Below the pieces are notes generated by a model. The model searched no databases. It worked only from the letters and a program-made list of their open reading frames with translations, and was not told the origin of the DNA. Source: Membranipora membranacea (Eukaryota > Bryozoa > Gymnolaemata > Cheilostomatida > Membraniporidae). From it: a stretch of DNA of 60,000 nt. This document shows, piece after piece, positions 49,097 to 60,000 of this stretch. The stretch is from positions 13,783,501-13,843,500 of the forward strand of contig OU612070.1 of assembly GCA_914767715.1 (NCBI GenBank). Reading direction: 5' to 3'. Within the stretch, counting starts at the first letter, position 1; every line of letters starts with the position of its first letter. Both the position numbers and the translations under genes were made by a program.

Positions 49097-50421
49097 ATCA
49101 CTAGACTCTTCTTCTTGACCAGACATCAAGTCATCAGCTGTGAAAATAAAATCATAAAGTAAATTATGAATGTCGATTTATCAGGCTAATCTTATGACCA
49201 GCATACAGCTAAAATACATTAACTATACAGAAATAATGTTGAAACTAGTCGAAAAACTAATGAAATGAAAGTTGCTGTGACTACAGATAAAATACTCGAC
49301 CATAAACATATAACCTCTAATATTGATATGTTTATGGACCAGGCTTATATTTACATACTTTTCCTCAATTGTCTCCTCCGACCTTGTTTATGATGAGTTT
49401 TTATATCACTGATGATCTCGCTGGCAGCGTCAGCCAAAGTCTTCAAGTCTTCAGAGTAAGTAGAGGTCTGTCGAGTCGTAGCTTTGGCTTTCTTATGGGA
49501 TATGTTCTCTCTGGCCATCCAAAGTCTTAACTGATCCTAAAGCATACATTCAATAATCAAGACTTTATTAAAAGATAGAGTAAAAAAGGAATGTAAACTA
49601 TTTTTCTGGTTTTTTTTCTCACATCAAGCCAATTAATGTATAAATATTGATAGATGGTTAGGTTTGTGTTGTTGATACAGGACCTGATAACTTAACAACT
49701 TCTAAAGCAGCGTAAGGATAACATATATATAAGAGACTGGCTCACAAGTTTATTCCTTTACAAATCACCACTTTGCTATCTCTCGGGGTGTTTGATACAC
49801 GAATATCACAAGAACCTGATTGGAGCCTTTCTCTAACATTTTCTAATACACTTCCTGCGTTCACCAAGTCATGATTGCAAAGTATTCTTACCTGTCGAAT
49901 TTTATGACATGGGTTGATAAACTCCTCACTAATACGATTAGGAGTCATTGAGGGTAGTGTGGGTGATAGAGCTTTGTAATCCATCCGTAATCGTGAGGAC
50001 ATAATTTCCAATTCATCTCCTTTTCTTTCACACTATAAAATATGTTGACTTTTTCGTTGAGTTACGTTAGCAAAAGGGTTGAATGTCATTTGAATGAGAA
50101 TGAGTTGGAAGACTGCTAGTACCACAAAAAAAAGCACATTCTTAAATAAGTGATGTCTTCATCGATCAGCCCCGGAACAATCCTCGAATTCATGAAATTA
50201 AGTGTCTCCACACATAAAACAAAACAAAGAAAACAAAGTTTGTATATAGCCTGTGTCACAAGGTGTCATGTTTCCGTCTGATATTAATCAAAGTTAATAT
50301 TTACCACTGTTCTTTCCTGACCCCAGGCTTCAAATAGATCCCATGGCTGTCCACTCTTTGTTTTAGTGGCTTTCTTAAAGTACCACTGATATCTGCCATG
50401 CTCTTGATAGTGGGATATGGG
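49097..50421 (-). CDS. Unidentified protein segment, or N-terminus of TAF1C
   Basis: Four exons on the minus strand join in frame: 50305-50421, 49892-50032, 49359-49536, 49097-49137 (477 nt, 159 residues), all with gt/ag borders. The encoded segment starts PISHYQEHGRYQWYFKK and contains GQPWDLFEAWGQERTV and a charged, probably helical stretch (DQLRLWMARENISHKKAK, EDLKTLADAASEIISDIK). It then has a basic run (KQGRRRQLRK) and an acidic end (GQEEESSD). I do not recognise the family. No start codon was placed. If the last exon is not spliced, it reads on to a stop at about 49076 (VSIYLC then TAA), which would make this a separate gene. Orientation and spacing also fit the missing TAF1C N-terminus, but the phase at 49097 (0) does not meet that of the next candidate exon (2). 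Confidence 0.55.
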
Positions 50422-52819
50422 CTGTGGAGGGGGTAAATATCCTGTCAGTCCAGCCATCTACAGGCCTGATTTTTACGATGCCAATAAAGTATCAGTTCCT
50501 TCAACAGATGAAAAGAATAAAAAAATAAAATGGGTGAATCATGAAATAAAGATTATAATGTGGGTCATATACAGGGTTTGGTCTGGGGGGGGGGGGGGTT
50601 AACCTCTTGGCAGTCAACATTTAAGTTCCCTAAAACTTGCTGAATTGTCAAAATGCTCGCTGAATTACAACACATGTATTACAGCTGAAAGCTGGAGACT
50701 AGTACAAAGGTAAAAAAAACTCTCATCACCTAACACAGTTGATCCTGCCCTATCTCAAATTATCCTTTTTTGTTTTTGTTTTGTAAAAAACGAAACCAAA
50801 AATTTACCTTTGAGATAAAGCTAGGTGGATCAGGTACTTAGATTAAACTGGGTGTGTTTTTTTGTTTTAGTTTGAATTAAGTCTTTGTTGATTCTAAACA
50901 TAGGCCTATAGCTGCCTTATGGATGTCAGATTATGATAGTTACTGAGAAATTTTTTATATAAAACTGCTTGGCACGAATATATGCTCATTCATGGTGTTT
51001 CAACAAAGCATGTAGATTTGATGTGTAGTAGCCTACTAACCTTGGTGCATTAAGTAAATTTTTAGCATAGTTCACTACGATAACAACGCTCTTCTATCAA
51101 CTGGTTATCAACCCGGTCTTGTCAATACTTTGATATTTTCAAAAAGACAGTTTTCTGAGCTCTAGATTAGGCCCGCAATTTGTAGTTGTCTTCTCTCCGG
51201 TTTTGTACTTTTTAACCCATGCAGCATAAGAAAAAGGAGCTGAAATGAGCTGATCTTGAAAACCGCATATACATCAGCATCATTGAAAAACCTTGAGGGA
51301 CAGGGTTTCAACATTATTGGCGGTTTGAAAGCTCAAAGGCAAATGATATAAATGACTATTCCAATGTCAAAATTAGTTTCCAAAATATGTCCTTATTAGT
51401 TTTAATGGCGCAGATTCTGAACCAAAAATCATTTTATTGTATTATAAGCGGTTTTCAAGATAAGCTCATTTCAGCTCCTTTTTCCTATGCTGCATAGGTT
51501 AAAAAGTACCTGACTTGAGGGAGGACAACTTCGAATAGAGGCTTAAATTGGAGTCTATACATACACTAATGCACCATTTATGGTCAAGATTAACCATAGC
51601 CTTAATAATAAACCTAGACAGGACACTATATGGAGCATTAGCATTGAGGCACTGAGGCATTTACCCGAGTCATGCACAATAATAATGGCATACTACTACT
51701 ACTAGTACTACTACTACTAACTAGATATCACCATTCAGTACAAGTAGTCACCATTTATATTAGTAAATTTCCAGGGTAATAATGTATGTCTAGCCAAAGC
51801 TAGGAAATGCAGTAGATCAGGAATGTCTTGCTTTGTACTTAAACTTTCCTGGTTTAAGTACTAGTAACCAAAGCTTATGCAGTTTCGAAGCTCTATTGAT
51901 ATATTATTATCATTTTTTAGACACCCATGCCTCAAAAATAATCTAGGTTCTTCCAGTAGTATAAGGAGAATATTCAGTCAACCCTCATAAGCAGTGGGAT
52001 CCCCAAGTAGATTATGACAGCGTACAAAGCTAAAAACATTTATTTCAAGACATGGCCATTGAGAACTTCGTAATAGTATTATATACCTATGTTTCTAAAG
52101 ACAGAAAACCAGTCTTTGCAAACCCCGCGAATATTTAAAGGTGAAGATTGTGATATGCCAGAGAGAACTACTAATACAATTACTAGTCTTTCCTGGTCAA
52201 TGCTGATTTCTATCATATCAGAAAGATTTAGTGTCACTCATCAAAGTGAAGAAGAGTTACCAACTATAAGGCAGATGTTCCGCTGCCCAAATCACATAAA
52301 TCAAGTAGAGAAAGGAGTATCATAGTAAGTAGTGAAGAAGGAGAGCTTAATTCACACACAAGAGAAACACTGCTCACTTTGCACTCACTCTCTAGCCAAT
52401 GCTTTGGTTCTGATTGACCAACACATTGGCTAGGTACCCACATGAAAGAGTACTCCTTGGTGACATACCAGACCACAGTCTTTTCTTTGAATGTACAGAC
52501 AAAATCAGAGAATTATGCTAACCTTTGTTCAACTCTCCCCTATTAGTAGATCATCCATGGAGTTTATTTGAGTTTAAGTTGAGTTGTATTTTTAACAGAG
52601 CTAGCAACATAGGACTGCCACGTTATGTTTTAACTTTGGCTCCCCACCCAAAGGACAGATGTGTGGGGCATTATGTTACTTAAAAAAAAACTAACTGCTT
52701 GTAATTGTATTAACAATAACTAGTGAAAATGTACTCCTCCTCACTTGCTGACTTTATTCTTGCACTTCCATAACAAGGCAAGTGCCTCAATATATGGTAT
52801 TTTCCCTATATTTTTTCAG
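50422..52819. other. Divergent intergenic region with a possible shared promoter
   Basis: It separates the minus-strand TAF1C-side genes from plus-strand TASP1. It contains a G-tract (50584-50597), a degraded TAGACAG-family MITE and a CTA trinucleotide run near 51696. First exons and promoters of both flanking genes probably lie here, but none could be fixed. An open frame at 52089-52325 shows no recognisable protein. Confidence 0.4.
51145..51556. mobile_element. TAGACAG-family MITE, degraded copy 1
   Basis: Starts AGACAGTTTTCTGAGCTCTA. Long inverted arms (GTACTTTTTAACCCATGCAG ... CTGCATAGGTTAAAAAGTAC; GAAAACCGC / GCGGTTTTC) flank a centre that matches 55665-56176. The right terminus is eroded beyond about 51540. 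Confidence 0.75.
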
Positions 52820-52864
52820 CTAAATGAAACAGCCATCAACTTAATAAACAACAGCAAACTTCAA

Positions 52865-55800
52865 ATGAAAGGAGTTGTGTTAATTCATGCAGGTAAGTTT
52901 TATTCAGATTAATGTAGGCTTATAATGATTTCTCCTGAAACACATGCACATTGAGACTGTATTAGGCTACTAGCATTGCTAGATGTAATACGACAATCGA
53001 ATTAAAGGTGAACCAAAAATTAATTTATTGTTATCTCAATGTTCAAGTTGCCGGCGAACCTTTCTAGCTTATCACTTATTTGCTTACAATAGGTGCTGGA
53101 TACCACTCTGTATCTAAAGAGCCTTTGTACATACAGTTGTGTAATGAAGCGTGTCAGAGAGGTATAGATATTATCAAGTCGGGAAGAAATGCTGCTGATA
53201 CTGCTGTAGAAGTCATGAGAGTGCTTGAGGCCTCTCCTCTTACTAATGCAGGTAAATCTGAGTTAAATATCAGTCTACACCAAGGTGACACAATGTGTCT
53301 GAGGTAAGCTGTTAATATAATCATTAGGTATACCAGGGTATACAAATGACAGTATTGAGTGTAGCATAGAATAACATGACTCCTTCCAATGGTTAGAGCT
53401 TGATCGTATGTCAAGACATTGCAAGTCGATGTGTACTGTACTAAAATTGATTTTCTGAGGTAGCATTTAATTCAAATGTCTTTATTTTGAGAACTACAAA
53501 AATTCATTGAACAGACGGAGCAAAATGATTTGTTTCTTTTAAAACGGACTAATGATTATAAACTGTGGCCGTGTTGCAATGCGTAAGGCATGGGTATTTC
53601 GATCAAGAGATTCCATGTTCAATTCCCAGCGGATCACGATGGTGTCAGGAAGGGCATCCGACCTGTTTTCTTTATGATTTACTTTCTCTTGGTTTTAAGG
53701 ACGTGGTTCAAGCCTGAATATAAAGGGTGATGTTGAATGTGATGCCTCTCTGATGACTAGTGATGGTTATTTTGGAGCAGTTTCTTCTGTATCAGGATTA
53801 AGACAACCCATCACACTTGCTGCTGATCTACTGAAACAACAACATCATCCCCCACCCGACGGTAGAATTCCTCCAAGGTAGAATTTAGTTTTCACACTAA
53901 CAATATGTCTATCACAATGCACAAACTGAAACTATGCATAGCATATTAGACTGGGATTCAGTCCAACAATTTGGATTGACTATTCAGATTGGGTGTGTTG
54001 AACAGACAACTCCACAAAGACAACTCCACATAGACAATCCACCACCACCACCCCTGACTCCACGCAATAACAAACCAAAACCCATCAGCTAAACAAAACC
54101 ATAACACAATCATACGGGTCTATTCAGAATAGTGATATATGAGTAGATAACACCACAGAAGCAATATCCAACAATAATATTACAGTCAAGACCCTATTGC
54201 TGGCCTGAATCCCAGACTAATAGTATATCTATACCTTTTGTCACACAATATCACTGCTAATATCGATGTGATTACATGTCCCTATAATACTTTTATAGAA
54301 TGAGAAAATTGATATATTTGTGGGCTATAAGTTGTTTGCACATGCAGATGTGCACATATATATACCCACCACTGCGTGGTGTGTGCTATGTTTTCCCTTT
54401 GTTCAAAGTTTCTTTTGGGATTACACAGTATTGGTGTGTATTGTGTCTGTAAAACAAAGTTGTGTTCTCTTCAATAAGTCTTTACGACAAGCACACTATT
54501 GGCTATTTATTAGTTGTCTGGTTGGTGCAGGAGCCGTAGAGTATGCTAGAATGAGAGGCTTTGAGACGTGTGACCCAAAATCTCTAATAACAGGTAAACT
54601 GATAAATGAGTTTAATAACTAACAGTTTGATGATCTGTGGCCTAAAAAGAAAAGATTTATGATAGAACCATGCAGCTAGAAGTAATTAATACTCACCAGA
54701 TACTTTTGATCAAGTGTTAACCTGAGACATTCCTCGCATGGAACTAGTTTGGAATGTTAAATCGCTGAATCATATTATGTGGTTCCTAAAAAGAATTTGT
54801 CACCAAATACAGACATAATTGTTTCTAAGACCATTACAGTGTTCTAACTATCATTAACAACTCCTTAAGTGTATCTAAAAAAGTTGAAACTCGGTTATAC
54901 CAGTTATGTAATATTATAGAATCAGCCCTGAAGAAATATGAGAAGTATATTGAGATTGTGGGGAGTTTGGCTCCTCCTAAAAATAGAAAGCGGCAGGTGG
55001 AGTCAGATGCGGCAGATGTCGTAGCTTCAAAAAATTCTAAAATATACAATCAGCAGACGACTCATGGTGATAAGGTTTGCTTTATAATTTTCTTTCATTT
55101 GACACTTTCAGTACTCAGTGTCTGGTAGTTTGGCTGAATTGCGACCTTGCTAAGATCGAATTGGTGGTACTGACCAGTGACTTGCTTGCTTTACTGAACT
55201 TCAACCTAGCTAAGACTGACTGGGTACCAGTGACTTGTCACAATAACTGATATGTATTCATGGATTAGGGGAACATACCTGGCCCTAAACATGCATATGG
55301 CAATTTATGTATGATTGCTGGAAACAATTTCTCATCTTTGGTTTGTCCAAAATTTCAGTTATGCTACAGCCGACCCCTTGTAAACATTTGTCAAGTAGCT
55401 TGTCTGAGTTTTTAAAGATTGTTTCTGGGACGTCAGTCGATGCATAACAGCTGTCAGAATTTTAGCTAGATCCAATTACTGACGCAAAGCTATACTGATG
55501 TAATTTCTCCGCAAATAGCCATACTGTGTATTTTACCACTAATCCATGAATTTATATCAATGTGCACAGTGGTTAAACTTTCTCAGGGTCGCCGGTAGTG
55601 GTTATCCATTGTATCTAATGTAATATCACTACCAGTGATCTGAGGAAGGTCTAGGGGACATTAATAGACAGTTTTCTGAGCTCTTATTCATGCCTCAATT
55701 TGGAGTTGTCCTCTCTCCAGTTTGGTACTTTTAACCCAAGCCGCATAGGAAAAACCTGCTGAAAGAGGGTTATCTTGAAAACCGCTTATGTTAGGATAAA

Positions 55801-58374
55801 AATGAAATTTGATTCAGAGTCTGCACCATTGAAAACCCTGTGGGACAGGGTTTCCAAATCATTGGAGGCTTGAATGTTGATATATCTTAATTTTAGTGAC
55901 GAAACTCATGAAAAATTCTGCCAAATTGTCCGCAAAACAGGCAGATAATGCTATAATTGACTATCCAAATACTAAATTTATTTTCCAAACTATTACCATA
56001 TGAGTTTTCAATGCTGCAGATTCTGAATCAAAAATAATTTTTATCCTATTATAAGCGGTTATCAAGATAACCCTCTTTTCAGCACGTTTTTCCTATGCGA
56101 CCTGGGTTAAAAGTACCAAACTGGAGAGAGGACAACTCCGAAAGGAGGCCTAAATCAGAGCTCAGAAAACTGTCTATTAACCAGTCAAAAACTATAGACT
56201 GAGCATTTTTATTTTTAAAAGGAAACCATTTAAAATTATTACCTTCCATCGCTGTCTGCTTCGGCTAGTCATAAAGCTCTGTAAAGCTGTGGGTCTGTGT
56301 CTGGTGAGTGAACTTACAAGTCAAAGAAAAGCAGGAGTTCTCCATATCTGTGAGGAATAAAACAACTGCATTTTCACTCAGTTATGATACATTCTATTCT
56401 GAATCCCTATAATATCTGACCACATCAGCTTTTATTCATGTAGCTATTGATACTGATTTACTGTGGTTCCAGCAAGATGATCGGTTACTGGATACTGTAG
56501 GTGTGGTTTGTATTGATACAGATGGTTTTATGGCATCAGCACTATCTAGTGGTGGGATAGCTCTTAAACACCCAGGCAGGATGGGACAGGTAAATCTTCT
56601 CATCCTTTCAAGAAATCTTCCTTTGAACCGGATCATTAGAAATCCTACCTGTGTAATAAACGTTTTTATTCATTGTCATGATCCATGTGGTGGCAGTAAT
56701 CTTTAACCTTTTGTTTTCAATGCTTCTGTATATAAAAAAAGTCTGTGCCCTTTAGTTTGATTCTTTAACTTTTTACCCAAATGATTGAATGATCTTTTCT
56801 TGGATATTAGTTGCTTGATGCAAAGGTATCATGAAATTTATTAACCTTGTGTAGTTTGAGTTGATTACGTCAGAATCTTTGTCCTATTCATATATTATAG
56901 TCTGCTATGATTGGATCAGGCTGCTGGGTTAATGAATATATCGCTGTCGCCACATCAGGTGAATATGAATAGTTAATATTTAAACTTTCTTCCATGAAGA
57001 GTGGGTTAATTTTATCAGATTATGCTTATTTTGGACTGATTTAGGAACTATTCACATCGTCCTTTTTACCTCCTATCTCGATATGCGTCGTAAAATAATC
57101 CTTCTTCTTTAAGAATTGCCCAGCAGAAATAGACTTATTACAATCATAAATAACAGACAACATTATTTCCACCAAAAAATGAGATTTGATGAACATGCGG
57201 CTAGGTGATGATAGAATAGTCACTTCAATATAGTTTGTTTAAGTATGAAGTCCAACATTAATTTGCTAAGCAACGGCTCAACAGAACTCGGATTTCAGTC
57301 CTTATCGTTGATCTCCCTTACTTTGCCTGAGTAGGACACTGACCTCCCCTTGTAGGGCTCTGACAAGTCCTAATGTATAGATAACACAAACAACCTCAAT
57401 ACCTGTGCAGGTTTTTTTAATAATAATGTTGTTGTCCTCTTTTTATACGAGAGGAGACAACTTAACATCAATGTGAATACCGTAAAACATGAATTGGCGA
57501 ACAAGCCTAGAAGTAGATAACTAACTTTCCAACTCATCAAATCAGAATTAGAATCTCTCATTACCCTTGTATTCTCATGAATCTAGCGAATATGCTCACA
57601 AATGTAGGAAGAGAATCCTAATTTCTGTTTGTATGATTAATATCTATATAATCTAAATTATTTACTGCAGGTAGTGGAGAGCAGTTGATGCGTACTCTGC
57701 TAGCTAGAACTATATCAGATGATTTATTATCTCCCCATATAACTGCCGACAGCAATGCGCTGCCTGTAACCAGCCTAGATCGCTGCATTAAACAAAAATT
57801 TATCAACGACAGAGTTCTGATTAAAGATAAGACTAAACTAGCTGGTGCTATTATCATCTTACTTTCTCAGGATAAATCTCAAGGTTTGTCACAACGTACC
57901 TATAAAATCATAATTATAAATTTTGTTTTTTGGTAGTCAGATTTCATCCACAACAACATAAATAAAAAAATGAACTTATTAGAAAGAGTCAGATGAGGGT
58001 TTAAGTATGTTATCTAGAGTTAGTATTAGCTAATTTGAGTGAATTTTAAAGTTGGAAGCTCATATACTGGGCAATTATCATAGGAGTTGTTGATCATGAG
58101 AACCAAAAATTCTTACTTGCAGCCCTCCAACCATTATCTATACTGTTGCTGTGTGTAAAAACTAGTATTGAGTCACATTATCGACATAATTTTTTTTTTA
58201 TTTACAGCTGAACTACTCTGGACCCATACTACAAGAAGCATGTGTGTGGCCCATATGACATCAACATGTGCCAAACCAACAGCAACGATATCACGGCTTC
58301 CTGAAAATAAATGTGACAAGACCACCCAGGTGTGTTCAACTAGCGGTGTGGCTGTCACTTTGGCACTCAGTTGA
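52865..58374 (+). CDS. TASP1: Taspase-1 (threonine aspartase 1)
   Basis: This is an Ntn-hydrolase of the asparaginase-2 family that cuts after aspartate and processes MLL/trithorax and TFIIA. Exons: 52865-52892, 53093-53251, 53700-53877, 54514-54593, 54830-55066, 56444-56589, 56901-56958, 57671-57883, 58208-58374. They total 1266 nt, 421 residues, against 420 in human. Conserved blocks in order: VVLIHAGAGYHS, SPLTNAGRGSSLN, DVECDAS, GRIPPSCLVGAGAVEYA, LLDTVGVV with the autocleavage Asp-Thr (nucleophile Thr about 245), SSGGIALKHPGRMGQ, MIGSGCW, SGSGEQLMRTLLAR, LLWTHTTRSMCVAHM. The lysine-rich loop before the cleavage site (APPKNRKRQ) is kept and long. Phases need the acceptor at 54828-54829 and the donor at 55067. 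The chosen ATG leaves almost no leader; the frame is open upstream to an acceptor at 52819, so an earlier exon with the true start is likely. Confidence 0.95.
53560..53690 (+). repeat. tRNA-like SINE fragment with a LINE-type tail
   Basis: A box-B-like ATGTTCAATTCCCAG (53615-53629) is followed by GGTGTCAGGAAGGGCATCCG, a tail block I know from many SINE/LINE pairs in animal genomes. It lies in the TASP1 intron before the exon at 53700. Confidence 0.6.
53946..54220. mobile_element. MITE, TTAGACTGGGATTCAG family, copy B
   Basis: A 275-bp element with ends TTAGACTGGGATTCAG and CTGAATCCCAGACTAA, flanked by TA on both sides (53944-53945, 54221-54222), as in Tc1/mariner-type MITEs. The interior matches copy A at 42686. 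It lies in a TASP1 intron. Confidence 0.85.
55665..56176. mobile_element. TAGACAG-family MITE, complete copy 2 (TTAA flanks)
   Basis: A 512-bp element: TAGACAGTTTTCTGAGCTCT at the left, AGAGCTCAGAAAACTGTCTA at the right (a perfect 20-bp terminal repeat), with long imperfect arms inside. TTAA is present on both sides (55661-55664, 56177-56180), as in piggyBac insertions; a TA duplication cannot be excluded. It lies in a TASP1 intron. No coding capacity. Confidence 0.85.
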
Positions 58375-58743
58375 CACGGCCAATTTTAATTTGTAAATTA
58401 CTGCCAGTAAAAAATAATTATCACTCACTCTTTTTGCTTTTCTGTACAGTTTTGCGATTATTTATTTCTAAGAAACCATCCAATATTCTGCATGGAGATA
58501 TGATGAGAGACAGAATTGAATCCACTTCATGATTACTTCAAATCGATAGGAACAGCTTGATGTCTCATCCAATCAACCATCAGAGCTTTTTATTGGGAAA
58601 TCAGCGCCATATAATAAAACTGTTAATGTGATTATAATATTGTTTAGGTTATAACAAGGGCAGTACTCCAAGTAAAATATTAAAAGTGATCGAGTTAGGT
58701 TTGGTAAAGATAGTCCTATATAGCCTGTATTATGTGGCACATG

Positions 58744-58884
58744 TTAGACATTCACCGATGCAGGAATGGTTTTGTGTAATTGAGCATCTTCGAAGTCAGA
58801 GTCTGATATCGTATTGTAGAGTGAATCGTACTGTGTATCTAGACAAGGACATCCATTTGGTCCTATAACCATCCTTGTACACTC
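58744..58884 (-). CDS. Inverted intact copy of the DC-STAMP gene's last exon
   Basis: This minus-strand 141-nt segment matches the last coding exon at 24712-24852: same length, no indels, the same terminal stop, and 8 base differences. Three codons change amino acid (G to D, D to A, M to L) and four change silently. An AG acceptor precedes it (58885-58886), but the intron beyond diverges at once. The 3' UTR match continues, in two blocks around a diverged stretch, to about 58525 and keeps the AATAAA. It encodes ECTRMVIGPNGCPCLD and the tail to PASVNV. The preceding zinc-finger exon is not visible up to base 60000. It may be the 3' end of a second DC-STAMP gene running in from the right, tail-to-tail with TASP1, or an exon-plus-UTR duplicate. 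Confidence 0.7.
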   Translation of the reverse strand, partial: ECTRMVIGPNGCPCLDTQYDSLYNTISDSDFEDAQLHKTIPASVNV

Positions 58885-59545
58885 CTAAAAAAATACAGAT
58901 CGCTTTTCTATACAATGATGTAAATGTCCTAGACATGTTTTCTTAGTTCTGAATGACTTTGAAATGTAAGACAATAGAACTTGCTACAAATACAGATTCT
59001 TGGTGATGTATTTAAATATGCATTTTATGTCCCTAATCTGTTGACAGGGCGGAAATATTGAATTTATTTGGCAAAAATCAAACAATTTTTGTTGCAAATT
59101 TGGCAGTTTCAAAAACCCATGCTGTGTCAACAAATGGATGGAGATGCTGTGCAGTAGTGCTGTCACGATACGATTCATTTCGGGAATACCTAATCGATAA
59201 CACCTCATAATCGCGATTTCATAAGGTGACAGCTGATGAAGTCGATTGCCCAGCATGTCAATTTATGTGTCCCGGTTGACCCGGTTACTATGGTCCGATA
59301 TATGGTTTTTACGATTCCTCTTTTCATTCACCACCTTATCATCACACTTCCATTCACTCGCTAACTAATCTCAAAGATTATAAATACTCATAGTCATTGC
59401 TAATCTTGCAAAGACTTGTTTCAGGGATTATATTGTCAGTTTGTATTTATGGGAAGCATATTAGAATAGCATCTTTGCCTATTTTGATGGTGCTCATCAT
59501 TGGCTTCAGCATCAGAAAGAGACAAGACATAAATACTGTAACTCT

Positions 59546-59594
59546 GCAGTTAGAGTTGAAGAACATAATAATTACATTCTTCAACTCTAACTGC
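59546..59594. repeat. Palindrome, 49 bp
   Basis: GCAGTTAGAGTTGAAGAA pairs with TTCTTCAACTCTAACTGC around a loop of about 13 bases. Confidence 0.9.
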
Positions 59595-59603
59595 TTGATG
59601 ATC

Positions 59604-59670
59604 TGATGATCTAGAGGGTATGATGGATAACTAATATTCATCATTATCCATCATGCCCTCTAGATCATCT
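59604..59670. repeat. Palindrome, about 66 bp
   Basis: GATGATCTAGAGGGTATGAT pairs with ATCATGCCCTCTAGATCATC (one mismatch), extended by GGATAA / TTATCC, with a short AT-rich loop. It starts only ten bases after the previous palindrome. Confidence 0.9.
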
Positions 59671-60000
59671 GATCAGACATGTGGAATATTTTTGGCATAA
59701 TGGAAAGATTGGATGCTAAAACTGATATGCATGGTGCAGTGTAAAATCTGCAAGCTGAAAAAGCCTCAGAAAGATGCCTGCCAATACTACAAAAAGCATG
59801 AGGGCACCCATGAACAAGCGTCGTTCAAAAGAATATGCTGAGAACAAAATTTCATCAGCCAACAGTGATGAGACATTTGGTGATAGTCATGGGTAAGGGG
59901 AGGATGCTGCCTCTGGCTCACTTTAGGGGTCAAGGGGCAGCAGCAGTACTGGTATCACTGCCAGGTCTGATGTTTGTCAATCTAACATGTCGAAAAATCA

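Larger units (their letters stand above)
58890..60000. other. Right end of window, no gene identified
   Basis: AT-rich sequence with two strong palindromes (59546-59594 and 59604-59670). No upstream exon for the minus-strand DC-STAMP copy was found here. Confidence 0.5.

Noticed and set aside
52089-52325. A plus-strand open frame of 78 codons before TASP1
   Set aside because: No recognisable motif, no splice link to TASP1, and a length expected by chance in this much DNA.

Overview
The window is nuclear DNA from an animal. It is AT-rich, and five multi-exon genes are joined by introns of a few hundred bases with standard gt/ag borders. Their products (a proteasome subunit, an RNA polymerase I factor, taspase, a DC-STAMP sperm membrane protein, and a secreted lectin with PAN and discoidin modules) point to a metazoan. 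Intron size, gene packing and the many small transposons suggest a marine invertebrate; I cannot name the phylum from the sequence.

Layout. 1-8.3 kb is gene-poor and repeat-rich: a complete non-autonomous hAT-type element with an 8-bp target duplication (15-1067) and a 2.4-kb fold-back structure built from GCGACGTT-like motifs (3033-5439). 8.66-13.28 kb (minus) is a complete PSMA3 gene, 254 codons in 8 exons. 13.8-14.4 kb is a dead LINE end. 15.48-24.85 kb (plus) is a complete DC-STAMP family gene, 722 codons in 12 exons. Its first coding exon is only 7 nt, and its 3.5-kb first intron holds a broken retroelement, a MITE and two U2-snRNA-headed SINEs. 25.41-40.37 kb (plus) is a 23-exon gene for a secreted 1221-residue protein: signal peptide, two C-type lectin domains, seven PAN/apple-like modules, and a discoidin (F5/8C) end. 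41.52-47.45 kb (minus) is most of TAF1C. A further coding stretch at 49.1-50.4 kb (minus) is either its N-terminus or an unidentified gene. 52.87-58.37 kb (plus) is TASP1. Just past it, on the minus strand, lies an intact second copy of the DC-STAMP gene's last exon plus 3' UTR (58.53-58.89 kb).

The genes do not form a pathway. PSMA3 (protein turnover), TAF1C (rRNA transcription) and TASP1 (protease that activates MLL and TFIIA) are housekeeping genes. The DC-STAMP and lectin genes are consecutive on the same strand and both make surface or secreted products, but no joint function can be read from the sequence. The exon models of PSMA3, the DC-STAMP gene, the lectin gene and TASP1 each close in frame from the start used to the stop, which is strong internal support. 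In TASP1 the true N-terminus may still lie further upstream.

Non-genic DNA carries at least six families of small inverted-repeat elements, several with two copies in the window, and four tRNA-like SINE fragments. I found no rRNA, CRISPR array or recognisable viral genome.
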